Shown here: positions 1 to 7,672 of the stretch, piece by piece
Layout of the letters: each line of letters begins with the position of its first letter
Numbering within the stretch: the first letter of the stretch is position 1
NCBI GenBank assembly: GCA_006739055.1
Contig: AP019702.1
Location: forward strand, 3,001,388 to 3,065,387
Direction of reading: 5' to 3'
DNA: 64,000 nucleotides
DNA from: Allostella vacuolata
GTDB lineage: Bacteria > Pseudomonadota > Alphaproteobacteria > ATCC43930 > Allostellaceae
The notes under the pieces: generated by a model
The model's input: the letters and a program-made list of their open reading frames with translations, nothing else
Database searches by the model: none
What the model was told of the DNA's origin: nothing
Position numbers and translations under genes: made by a program

Positions 1-292
1 CGCTTCGCCGACCGGCCGGTCACCGGCAGCAGCCACCCGAAGGAGTTCCGCCGCCTGCCGCCGCTCGCCTGGCACCAGGCGCCCGACGGGCCCGTCATCG
101 TCGGTGGATGACGTCGTCACGTCGGGCTGGCATATGGAGGAGGCGCTGGGCATGATCCGGTCGACCGGCCATATGACGGTCGGCTTCGCCTGGATCGGCG
201 GCACGGTGAAGGGCGGCGAGGAGGCTGCCCCATCGGTCCGGGAGAGGGCGGGGACGGAGCCGCGCTCGGCAGGCGCATGGCTCGGTTCATGA
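1..292 (+). pseudogene. Phosphoribosyltransferase-like C-terminal remnant, frameshifted
   Basis: The window opens inside a reading frame that stops at 109-111. Skipping one G at about 103 moves into the frame that runs to 292 and gives PVIVVDDVVTSGWHMEEAL. This is a classic PRPP-binding loop of type I phosphoribosyltransferases: hydrophobic strand, two acidic residues, then T-S-G. The break falls exactly inside this motif, so a one-base insertion (or a sequencing error) is likely. The part after the motif is FAWIGGTVKGG and then low-complexity residues. The N-terminal half lies left of the window. The substrate cannot be told. The family call is moderately sure because it rests on one motif. 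Confidence 0.5.
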
Positions 293-343
293 ACGTCTGC
301 GGTGGCCGGGTTCGTCTGGAAAGGCTCAGGCAGACGCTACGCG

Positions 344-374
344 CAAGATGTGCGCTGTAATACAGCGCATCTTG
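344..374. repeat. Long inverted repeat (hairpin) after the phosphoribosyltransferase remnant
   Basis: The left arm CAAGATGTGCGCTGTA and right arm TACAGCGCATCTTG are complementary over 14 bp, with one two-base bulge (TG) in the left arm and almost no loop. It lies about 50 bp past the broken reading frame and directly touches the stem-loop array that follows. It could be a terminator, a recombination site or the first element of the array. No T-tract follows on either strand. Confidence 0.6.
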
Positions 375-749
375 CCAAGGGAGGCCCGCTGCGCGCCTCC
401 CGTTGGATCCCTCCCGGCCGTTGGCGCTCCGCCGGCATCGAGCCGGCTCCGCACCAATGCACCGGTCTGGTCCGCTGCACCACCAATCAGGGGCGCCTTC
501 GTGCACCCCCGATACCCCCATGACCCAAGGAGACTTCGCTCTCCCTGGACCCATCGAGCCAAGGGGCGATCCCGCGCCCCCTGACAACCCCCGGGCCAGG
601 CGTGCGCCGCCTGGACCTGCGCCAGGGGCTGTCGCGCCCCTGGACCACGACCGGTGTTTCGGCACCGGCTTCGACCATGGGGCAGTTCGTGCCCCTGGAC
701 CGACGACCAGCGTCTCGCCGCTGGACCCGCGACCAAGGAGCGTCCTTGG
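375..749. repeat. Tandem array of about ten stem-loops with covarying stems
   Basis: This stretch has no convincing gene. It holds successive hairpins at 375-406, 490-509, 525-548, 559-584, 596-614, 622-643, 651-668, 675-698, 707-724 and 733-749, plus GCCGGC-ATCGA-GCCGGC at 431-447. Most stems begin CCA and end TGG but differ inside while staying paired: CCAGGCG/CGCCTGG, CCAGGGGC/GCCCCTGG, CCGGTG/CACCGG, CCAGCG/CGCTGG, CCAAGG/CCTTGG. Loops are mostly 5-6 nt and often contain TTCG or TCGC. Most linkers read ACC followed by a CGA-like triplet. Centre-to-centre spacing is 25-29 bp in the right half and 33-37 bp further left. The pattern suggests a structured RNA or a DNA hairpin array. Its function is unknown. 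Confidence 0.65.
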
Positions 750-780
750 ATCCGGAGGGCGTCCGCCTTGATCGAGACGA

Positions 781-809
781 TTGACGTCAGGCGTCATTAT
801 CGCTATAGT
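781..809 (+). promoter_or_regulatory. higBA promoter with operator-like inverted repeat
   Basis: TTGACG at 781-786 and TATAGT at 804-809 are separated by 17 bp, close to the sigma-70 consensus. The palindrome TGACGTCA (782-789) and the larger TGACG-tcagg-CGTCA (782-796) overlap the -35 box and spacer, where a HigA-type antitoxin would be expected to bind. The toxin ATG is at 818, only 8 bp past the -10 box, so the transcript would be almost leaderless. Confidence 0.6.
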
Positions 810-817
810 ATAACAAG

Positions 818-1101
818 ATGATCCGTAGCTATCGAGACAAGCGGACGGCGCAGTTTGCGGAAGGGGCCTTCGTCAAGGCGTCCAGGGCTTCGAGGCCCAG
901 GCGGCGCGTCGGCTGTCCGTCCTCAATGCCGCGACCTCGCTCGACACGCTGCGCGCGCTGCCGAGCAACCGGCTGGAAGCGCTGAAAGGCGATCGTGCAG
1001 GGCAGTATTCCATTCGCATCAATCAGCAATGGCGCATCTGCTTCGAATGGCCGGCCAGCGCGACAGGGCCGGAGAACGTCGAGATCGTGGACTACCACTG
1101 A
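818..1101 (+). pseudogene. higB: HigB-type (RelE superfamily) toxin, frameshifted
   Basis: The first frame gives MIRSYRDKRTAQFAEGAFVKA from the ATG at 818. After about 880 the HigB-like sequence continues one base out of frame: QGFEAQAARRL, then ALKGDRAGQYSIRINQQW and RICFEW, to the stop at 1099-1101. One T appears to be missing at 880-882. Together the two parts make a normal ~94-residue HigB toxin, an mRNA interferase of the RelE fold. As written the reading frame is broken, so the toxin is probably inactive. A sequencing error or a tolerated frameshift cannot be excluded. The antitoxin follows 14 bp downstream, the usual higBA order. Confidence 0.8.
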
Positions 1102-1115
1102 GAAAGGAGAAGACC

Positions 1116-1436
1116 ATGTTTATGAGAGCCGTACATCCCGGCGAGATTCTGAAGGAGGAGTTGGAAGGGCTCGGCGTCAGCGCGGCGGAGTTCGCGCGGC
1201 AGATCGACGTGCCGCCCAACCGCATCAGCCAGATCATCGCCGGCAAGCGCGCCGTGACGGGCGATACGGCCCTGCGGTTCGGGCACTGGTTCGCCACCGA
1301 TCCGCAGTTCTGGCTCAACCTGCAAAGCGCCTACGACATCCGCATCGCGGAGGAAAAGGCCGGCGGTGAAATCGCACGCTTACCGGTTCGCGCAGGCGCG
1401 CCGATGGCAGATGCGCCCGGCCATCAGCCGGGATAG
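1116..1436 (+). CDS. higA: HigA family antitoxin, XRE-type DNA-binding protein
   Basis: This 106-residue protein starts MFMRAVHPGEILKEEL. It carries the HigA signature (HPGEIL, then a helix-turn-helix with NRISQIIAGKRAVTGDTALR and FWLNLQSAYD). HigA antitoxins bind and neutralise HigB and repress their own promoter. The ATG at 1116 has AAAGGAGAAG just upstream, a strong ribosome-binding site. The reading frame is intact although the adjacent toxin is frameshifted. The last ~20 residues (Pro, Gly and Ala rich) are not typical of the family and may be a drifted tail. Confidence 0.9.
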   Translation: MFMRAVHPGEILKEELEGLGVSAAEFARQIDVPPNRISQIIAGKRAVTGDTALRFGHWFATDPQFWLNLQSAYDIRIAEEKAGGEIARLPVRAGAPMADAPGHQPG

Positions 1437-1547
1437 TCGCGAATGAAGCCGCCCGCAGACAGGACCAGAACACGCCAGCGCGAGCGAGAGGCACGGCTTG
1501 ATTCCAATGCGGCGGCCGGAGGCCTCGCCGCAAGCACGGAAGACCCC

Positions 1548-3041
1548 ATGCCCGAACAGACGCCGCAATCACCGTCGCAACGCGCTCGCGGCGCGGCCCC
1601 CGATACAGAAGGCCCGGGATTGATCGAGCCGTGCCGATACAAGCTCCTTTCGCCGATATCCGCTGGTGAGGGCGAGGATCTTCTGGCTGGCAAGTCGCGA
1701 GCGGACGGCCTGCGCCGAATGCAAGCGTTGCTTGCGGACTGGCTCCGCATGGAGAACGTGGTCGTGCTGACCGCGGCCGGCACGTCGGTCAGTGCCGGAG
1801 GCCGCCTGATGGCGGGCCGGCGGACAAACAACCTTGAGTGCCTCGTCCTCGATGCCGTTCAGCGATGCGCGCTGGATCAGCAGACGGCGGCGATCATCCG
1901 TCACCGTATGTCGCGCTGGCCGGTAGAGCCGGACCGGGGGCCGACGGACTTCGAAGCGTGGCTGAGCTACCTGTTCAATGCATCAGAGCTGCCGAAGCCG
2001 GCAATGTCCCCGATCCGCGCCGTGAGATGGCAAGGCAGGGACGCCGGAGGCATCGACTGTGAAGCCAACCCCGACGCGGCGGCCATGCAGAAGCTGCGGA
2101 CACTGATCGAACGCGCGATATTCGCCGAGTGCGCACTGGAAATCGACCGCCGCGAACTGTCCGATCCGGACGGCGACGCGACCTCCGGACATATCCCCTT
2201 CCTGGCAAAGCTGATTGCCCGCGACACCAATCTCGGCCGCACGCACCTCTTCACCCTGAACTACGACACGCTTTTCGAACAGGCGATGGAGGAGCTGGGC
2301 GTCCAGTACTTCGATGGGTTCTCCGGCAAGACGAGCGCGCGGTTCGATCCGGCAGTGTATGGCCTTGATATCTACTATCCAGGGGATGTCGCGGAAGGCC
2401 GCGTTCGCCGCTTCGACAAATTTCTCCAGTTCTACAAGCTGCACGGCTCGATCCACTGGCAGCCGGACGAGAGCGGCGGCGTTCGCGCACACCATCGCGA
2501 TCTCGGCTTCGTCGGGCAGTACCGGAATGCCGACGCCGCGCAGAAAGCCGCGCAACTCGTCTCCCCCCATTTTGGATCGATCGGCCCATTCGGGATCCTG
2601 CCGACGTCACAGAAGTTCACCCAGACGCTGGACATGCCCTACGCGCACCTGTTCCGGCTTTTCCATGCGCGACTCAACCAGCCGCAAACGTTCCTGCTCG
2701 TTCTCGGATATGGCTTCGGTGACGACCATGTCACGCGGATCATCGAGACGGCCCTGATGAACCCGTCCCTGGTGATGCTCGTGGTGGAGCCTAATCCCGG
2801 CAGCCTCATCGTCGAGCGCATCCAGCGCTATCAGAGGCTTGGCCAGCGGGCCTTCGTCCTGACGGAGCGAGTGAAGCCAGGCGAAGGCTGTTCATACAAA
2901 GTGGCCACCTTCGCCGACTTCGCCCAGGACATCATGCCCGATGTGAAATGGCTCGATGACTACAAGCGGCTGCGCAATTTTGAAGAGCAGCTTCGCAAGT
3001 TTGACGCACCGCGTTCCGGCGAGCCGGCAGAGACGGCCTGA
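1548..3041 (+). CDS. SIR2-domain defence protein of a SIR2-HerA system
   Basis: This 497-residue SIR2-like (sirtuin-fold) protein is expected to bind and hydrolyse NAD+. Visible motifs are the nucleotide loop LTAAGTSVSAGG at about residues 73-84, LNYDTLFE near 237, YKLHGSIHW near 297 (putative catalytic His) and GYGFGDDH near 387. Its stop overlaps the start of a HerA ATPase by ATGA. That is the gene order of SIR2-HerA (Nezha-type) anti-phage systems, in which infection triggers NAD+ depletion. The ATG at 1548 has GGAAGA upstream and is preferred; an in-frame ATG at 1443 would add 35 residues. The first loop reads AAGTS where many relatives have GAGAS. Function is inferred from family and context. 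Confidence 0.85.
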   Translation: MPEQTPQSPSQRARGAAPDTEGPGLIEPCRYKLLSPISAGEGEDLLAGKSRADGLRRMQALLADWLRMENVVVLTAAGTSVSAGGRLMAGRRTNNLECLVLDAVQRCALDQQTAAIIRHRMSRWPVEPDRGPTDFEAWLSYLFNASELPKPAMSPIRAVRWQGRDAGGIDCEANPDAAAMQKLRTLIERAIFAECALEIDRRELSDPDGDATSGHIPFLAKLIARDTNLGRTHLFTLNYDTLFEQAMEELGVQYFDGFSGKTSARFDPAVYGLDIYYPGDVAEGRVRRFDKFLQFYKLHGSIHWQPDESGGVRAHHRDLGFVGQYRNADAAQKAAQLVSPHFGSIGPFGILPTSQKFTQTLDMPYAHLFRLFHARLNQPQTFLLVLGYGFGDDHVTRIIETALMNPSLVMLVVEPNPGSLIVERIQRYQRLGQRAFVLTERVKPGEGCSYKVATFADFAQDIMPDVKWLDDYKRLRNFEEQLRKFDAPRSGEPAETA

Positions 3042-5128
3042 TGGAACAGCCGCGCGTCATCGGCCATGTGGTTGCGGTCAACGGGTTCCGGCTGAAGGTC
3101 GAACTCTCACCGGATGCCAAGTCATCCTCCCGCGCCACGCCGGACGGTGTCCAGCGCGCGGTCGCCATCAATGCCTATCTCACCTTCGATCTCGGCGCGG
3201 GAGCACACGCCATCGGCATCCTCAGCGACCTTGAGGCACGGGAGAGCTTCGATCCGACGCAGGACGAGGAGCTTTCGCTGCAACTGACCAAGCCGCGCCG
3301 CATTGCTTCGGTCCAGCTCCTCGGAACCGTCAGACAGTGGGCCAAAAATACCTGGAAGTTCGACACCGGCATCACCGTATTGCCGACCCTCGATACACCA
3401 GCCGAAGTGGCCAGTCCGGAGATCCTGTCTGGCATCTTCGCGCATCCGCCGCAGCGCAATCGCCCGCTTGGCTGGGGCGACAAGCCGTTCGACTACGCGC
3501 TGGAGATCGGCCACCAGACCGGCGACGAAAACACCAGGGTCAAGGCGTCGTTCAACGACTTATTTTCCCGCCCGCTCGCCGTCGTCGGCAATACCGGCTC
3601 CGGCAAGTCGTACACGGTGGCCAGCCTCATCAGGAGCGTTGTGGAGCACCGGGGGTTTGGTGCGGACGCGCAGGCCGACCCTCATATATTCATTCTGGAT
3701 ATCAACGGTGAGTACGCGAACGCCTTCCTGGCCCCGGAGAGGGCAAAGTACCAGCGCCAACCAAACCGGATTTACCTCAATGGGACGGAATTCTGCCTCC
3801 CGGCCTGGCTGATGAACGGGGAGGAAATCTGCGAGTGGCTTCAAGCCTCGGAAGCGACACAGGAACCTGTACTCAAAGACTGGTGGGCAATAGCAAAGTC
3901 CAACTCTCACAGTGAGCTATTCGACCCCCTGCAAACAGCGATAACAAGATTAGATGGTGCAATAAATTGGCTGGATGTTCGTCTGCCACGAAGCAGTTTC
4001 GATCTCCTCTTAGACCATGCATCTCAATATGTTAGAGACATTGATTGGAAGTTAATCAAGAGACTTCCGGTATGGACTACATCACGAGAGCCCGATTGGG
4101 CGAGAATAGTCAATGATATGGAAGTTCGGCAGCAACTTCTTTCCACTCGCGGCATTCTTCTGGAACGTATTTCAGATCGGCAGAATGAAGGAATAAACTT
4201 CGCCAAATCTGCGGATTCACCTCGGTTCGTCACCATGGCCGAGTTCCGAGACCCACGCCTCGTTGATCGCGCCACCGATCAGGAGGCTGGCAGGAGGATC
4301 GACCAGTATCTCACCACGCTGAAACTGCGGCTGCGGACGCGGCTCGACGACCGGCGCTGGCAATCGTTCTTCAGCTATGAGCAGCAGGGCATTCGCAGCT
4401 TCCAGGCCTGGATGGAGAGGCTCGGCATAGGTCGGAAATCCGGCCCGCGCGTCTCAGTCCTCGACTGCTCGATGCTCGCCTCGGAGGTCCTACCCTTCGC
4501 GTGCGCGCTCCTGGGGCGGCTCCTGCTGGAGGCGCGCGAGATGCTCCGTCCCGAAGAACGCAGTCGGTATCCGTGGGTGTTGGTGTTGGAGGAGGCGCAC
4601 AACTACGCCCGTCCGCCAGCGCGTGCGACCGAGGATCGCGGCGCCGCCCTCTCGCGCCGCGCATTCGAGCGCGTGGCCAAGGAGGGCCGGAAGTTCGGCC
4701 TGTCGCTTATCGTGGCCAGCCAGCGGCCGAGCGAGATCAGTCCCACGATCATCAGCCAGTGCGCCAATTTCTTTTCGCACCGCCTACAGAATCCCGACGA
4801 CATCGACCACTTCCGCCGGATCATCCCCAGGCAGGCCCAGCGGCTGCTCGACCAGGTCACGGTCCTCGCGGCCGGAGAGGCGATCGTCTTCGGAAGCGCG
4901 CTGCACGTCCCGGCGCGCGTGCAGATCAAGTTGCCCAAGCACGAACCATGGAGCGCCACGGCGGCGCCCTTCGTCGATTGGGCGACGGACCACGCTTTTC
5001 CGCTTGCCGATGTGGTCGAGAGCTGGGGATTGAGTGTCGCCGAGCATGCGGATGCGGCTGCGCCACCCGAAGGTGCGTCGGCGGCGTCGTCGGACGCTGA
5101 TGAACGCGACGACGAAATTCCGTTCTGA
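3041..5128 (+). CDS. HerA-type DNA translocase/ATPase (DUF87), partner of SIR2
   Basis: This 695-residue HerA/FtsK-superfamily ATPase has Walker A GNTGSGKS near residues 183-190, Walker B WVLVLEEAHN near 515 and the family motif ASQRPSEISP near 560, followed by an arginine-containing segment (FFSHRLQNPDD). HerA proteins form hexamers. In SIR2-HerA systems the ATPase assembles with the SIR2 subunits and controls their NADase. The first ~120 residues look like a HAS-barrel region. Translation is probably coupled to the SIR2 gene through the ATGA overlap. Codons from about 3,860 to 4,210 are visibly AT-richer than the rest of the gene, suggesting exchange of the central segment or a rapidly evolving insert. 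Confidence 0.88.
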   Translation: MEQPRVIGHVVAVNGFRLKVELSPDAKSSSRATPDGVQRAVAINAYLTFDLGAGAHAIGILSDLEARESFDPTQDEELSLQLTKPRRIASVQLLGTVRQWAKNTWKFDTGITVLPTLDTPAEVASPEILSGIFAHPPQRNRPLGWGDKPFDYALEIGHQTGDENTRVKASFNDLFSRPLAVVGNTGSGKSYTVASLIRSVVEHRGFGADAQADPHIFILDINGEYANAFLAPERAKYQRQPNRIYLNGTEFCLPAWLMNGEEICEWLQASEATQEPVLKDWWAIAKSNSHSELFDPLQTAITRLDGAINWLDVRLPRSSFDLLLDHASQYVRDIDWKLIKRLPVWTTSREPDWARIVNDMEVRQQLLSTRGILLERISDRQNEGINFAKSADSPRFVTMAEFRDPRLVDRATDQEAGRRIDQYLTTLKLRLRTRLDDRRWQSFFSYEQQGIRSFQAWMERLGIGRKSGPRVSVLDCSMLASEVLPFACALLGRLLLEAREMLRPEERSRYPWVLVLEEAHNYARPPARATEDRGAALSRRAFERVAKEGRKFGLSLIVASQRPSEISPTIISQCANFFSHRLQNPDDIDHFRRIIPRQAQRLLDQVTVLAAGEAIVFGSALHVPARVQIKLPKHEPWSATAAPFVDWATDHAFPLADVVESWGLSVAEHADAAAPPEGASAASSDADERDDEIPF

Positions 5129-5316
5129 CGGATCAAGGCTCATCAAAACCGGCTACAGGGTGCATCTGTTGCTTCAACCTGTCAGCCTCGACTTCTAGGG
5201 AATGATGGAACAGCTATCTTGATGAAGGCCGCCGTATGATATCAATGCGGCGTTCGTTCAGCCGATGCTGTGATTTCCCACGCTTCAAAATCCCGGGCGC
5301 GAATGAAATCTGGCAG

Positions 5317-6267
5317 TTACTGACGTTGATCGGTGATGAATCGATTTAGACGGATCAGGGCGTCAATGGCAGCGTCAGATGCGGAGGGTTCGCGCGCGTC
5401 ACTTGGCCAGGGGCTTTCCGGATCAATTAAGACCTTAACGATATAGCATAAGATTTCGGACGCGAAGCTGTCCTCGCGAAGTTGAAGAATGCTAATTACC
5501 GATGTCAATCTGGAGACGGCATCGGGGTGTGTTGGGCTGGTTCCGTGTGATATAAGCTCAAACTGAGTCAGCCAGAGAAGTCCACACATCACTCCTAACG
5601 CGCGTCGCTCGAGCGCTATCTCAGCAGAACTTGGTTGCGAACCGGCCGACCGCGAAATGGAAGGCGCAAACAGTCCTTTCATCCAGAGCGTCGCTTTGGC
5701 ATCTGCTTCAAGTTCTGCGCGTTTCTTGTCATCCGGAAGTGTATAGGTGACTGCGTGATGATTCAGAACAATGTGTGCAAGTTCGTGCCTAACAATCCAA
5801 CTTAGCGCATTTAAGAATAGAAAATTGCCCGAGCCATCTGGATCCGAACGAATTTGCGCGTCAGGCACTGGTGCCCATTCTACCCACCGATCAAATCGAT
5901 TTTTGGCAAGACGGACTGAAAGCGTGACCAGATCAATTCCTGTCTCCACGTCGCCGGTTACCGGTATTTCTGGCGGAGCACCATGCGGATCAGCGGCCCG
6001 TTGGGCTTCGAAACAGGGACGTCCGATCCGAATGACAGCTTGAGAAAATGCCCAAAGGCTCGCAATCCCGTTCCAGGTGATCCGCACGAAGGGTGCGGGC
6101 GCGCCGAAGGCAGCAAACTCGGCTTCGTAAGCTGCTTGGGCGTCCGATAGATCTTCGAGCCTAAGGGGGATCATCGTTGCGTCGACCGCAGCATCTTTGC
6201 AGGCGCTCGCATAGACCCGCTGAATGTCGGCGAAAAATGGGCAGAAAAGACGTCCCAGGACGCTCAT
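5317..6267 (-). CDS. HExxH zinc metallopeptidase, Lit-like (peptidase U49 type)
   Basis: This 316-residue soluble protein has a metalloprotease motif, HELAHIVLNHH, at residues 161-171 and a downstream acidic motif, ELEADAKATLW, near 185-195. Size, motif layout and an island full of defence genes fit the Lit/U49 peptidases. E. coli Lit cleaves EF-Tu during T4 infection and kills the host. The target here is unknown. The gene is transcribed against the SIR2-HerA pair and has lower GC than its neighbours, consistent with separate acquisition. Other HExxH island proteases are possible, so the Lit assignment is tentative while the zinc-protease call is firm. Confidence 0.6.
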   Translation of the reverse strand: MSVLGRLFCPFFADIQRVYASACKDAAVDATMIPLRLEDLSDAQAAYEAEFAAFGAPAPFVRITWNGIASLWAFSQAVIRIGRPCFEAQRAADPHGAPPEIPVTGDVETGIDLVTLSVRLAKNRFDRWVEWAPVPDAQIRSDPDGSGNFLFLNALSWIVRHELAHIVLNHHAVTYTLPDDKKRAELEADAKATLWMKGLFAPSISRSAGSQPSSAEIALERRALGVMCGLLWLTQFELISHGTSPTHPDAVSRLTSVISILQLREDSFASEILCYIVKVLIDPESPWPSDAREPSASDAAIDALIRLNRFITDQRQ

Positions 6268-6550
6268 GACGCGCTCTATAAGTGGTGTTCCACGCGACGA
6301 GACTAATTGGGATGGGCAATTTTGCCTATGCTGACTTAAGGCGCAGGCATTGCCCGCCGGTGTTCCAGCAAGGGGCAGAAGAGCGCGCCCGCAGCGGCGG
6401 ACCGGGCTCTACGCGCCGCGCATCGGCGCGGCTTCCGGAGCCCCGATGGATCGGGTCTCCGCCCTGGCGGGTGACGATCCCTCGCGCGAGGTCGCGGCTG
6501 GCGCCGCTCGACCGGCGCGCGGCGGGCCGCGCTGACCATTCAGTGAAGTA

Positions 6551-6730
6551 GGGGGCCTCGCGACCCCCCGGCGGTCAAGGCCAAGCCCTTCGGGCGCCGG
6601 CGGGAGGTATCCCCGCCTTCCGCGGCTTCGCCTTGTGCAGGCGGGTGATGCCCCACCCCCCGCCGGCGGCCTTGACCGCCACCCCCCGCTCATTGGCGCG
6701 GGCCTAGCCCGGGTTGCAACAGCAACCCGG
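6551..6730. repeat. Nested inverted repeats in the ardC leader
   Basis: The 6268-6746 gap has no convincing gene. It contains GGGGG/CCCCC (6551-6568), an outer perfect 13-bp repeat GGCGGTCAAGGCC (6570-6582) with its complement at 6668-6680, an inner 10-bp repeat CGCCGGCGGG (6595-6604) with its complement at 6659-6668, and a tight hairpin CCGGGTTGC-AACA-GCAACCCGG (6709-6730). The last one ends 16 bp before the ardC start codon. The nested arms could form a large cruciform or a leader RNA structure controlling ardC, or mark a transfer-related site. Confidence 0.55.
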
Positions 6731-6746
6731 ATTAGGAAGAAAGCCA

Positions 6747-7637
6747 ATGAAAACCGATATCTACACCCGCATTACCGATCAGATCGTCGCCGACCTGGAG
6801 AAGGGCGTTCGGCCCTGGATGAAGCCGTGGAGCGGCGGGAATACCGAAGGGCGGATCGTCCGGCCGCTGCGCCATAACGGCGAGCCGTATCGCGGCATCA
6901 ACGTGCTGATGTTGTGGAGCGCGGCTATCGAGAAGTGCTATGCCGCGCCCTACTGGATGACCTTCCGCCAGGCGAAGGAGATGGGCGCGCATGTGAGGAA
7001 GGGCGAGCAGGGAACGCTCGTCGTCTATGCCGGCGCGATCACGAAGGTAGAGGCGGACGACGCGACCGGCGAGGAGGCGGAGCGGGAGATTCCGTTCCTC
7101 AAGGGCTACACCGTCTTCAACGTGCAGCAGATCGAGGGCTTGCCGGAGCGGTACTTTCCGGCGCCCGAGCCGACGTCACCGGCGCTGCCGCGGGTCGAGC
7201 GGGCGGAAAGCTTCTTTGCCGCGACCGGGGCCGACATACGCCACGGCGGGCACCGCGCGTTCTATGCGCCCGGGCCGGACTTCGTGCAGATGCCGCCCTT
7301 CGAGGCGTTCCGGGATGCGGACAGCTACTATGCGACGCTCGCGCACGAAGTGACGCACTGGACGTCGCACAAGAGCCGGCTGGATCGCAGCTTCGGGCGC
7401 AAGCGCTTCGGCGATGAAGGCTATGCGATGGAGGAGCTTGTTGCCGAGCTCGGCGCGGCGTTCCTGTCGGCCGACCTGGCGCTGACCCCGGAGGTGCGCG
7501 AGGACCATGCGGCCTATATCGGCTCCTGGCTCAAGGTGCTGAAGGGCGACAAGCGGGCCATCTTCACCGCCGCGAGCCATGCGCAGCGGGCGGCGGACTT
7601 TCTGCATGGGGCGCAGGCGGAAGAGATCGCGGCTTGA
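6747..7637 (+). CDS. ardC: Antirestriction protein ArdC
   Basis: This 296-residue protein begins MKTDIYTRITDQIVADLEKG, the ArdC N-terminal ssDNA-binding domain (about residues 1-125, including GINVLMLW and PYWMTFRQAKEMGA). It ends in a zincin-like domain with AHEVTHWTSH near residue 201 and EELVAELGAAF near 231. ArdC proteins protect incoming single-stranded plasmid DNA from restriction during conjugation, which fits the relaxase genes of this island. The ATG at 6747 follows AGGAAGAAAG. Upstream arms of complementary sequence suggest control at the leader. Confidence 0.92.
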   Translation: MKTDIYTRITDQIVADLEKGVRPWMKPWSGGNTEGRIVRPLRHNGEPYRGINVLMLWSAAIEKCYAAPYWMTFRQAKEMGAHVRKGEQGTLVVYAGAITKVEADDATGEEAEREIPFLKGYTVFNVQQIEGLPERYFPAPEPTSPALPRVERAESFFAATGADIRHGGHRAFYAPGPDFVQMPPFEAFRDADSYYATLAHEVTHWTSHKSRLDRSFGRKRFGDEGYAMEELVAELGAAFLSADLALTPEVREDHAAYIGSWLKVLKGDKRAIFTAASHAQRAADFLHGAQAEEIAA

Positions 7638-7645
7638 ATATCGGG

Positions 7646-7672
7646 CGGGCGGCGGGGCCTTCCTGCCGCCCG
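7646..7672. terminator. Bidirectional hairpin between convergent stops
   Basis: CGGGCGGC (7646-7653) and GCCGCCCG (7665-7672) form an 8-bp GC stem with an 11-nt loop. It fills the gap between the ardC stop (7637) and the end of the convergent glycine-rich gene (7673). There is no strong T-tract, so termination could be inefficient or Rho-assisted. Confidence 0.45.

Noticed and set aside
375-749. CRISPR array
   Set aside because: There are no identical direct repeats and no cas genes; the units are palindromes that differ from each other.
375-749. Type III toxin-antitoxin RNA repeats or TIGR-type guide array
   Set aside because: Type III antitoxin repeats are nearly identical and precede a toxin such as ToxN, and no Tas-like nuclease gene is near; neither model fits self-complementary, variable stems.
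117-797. Long open frame on the minus strand over the stem-loop array
   Set aside because: The translation is low-complexity Gly/Ala/Pro/Arg with no domain sense, several overlapping frames are open here, and the DNA is better explained by hairpin units.
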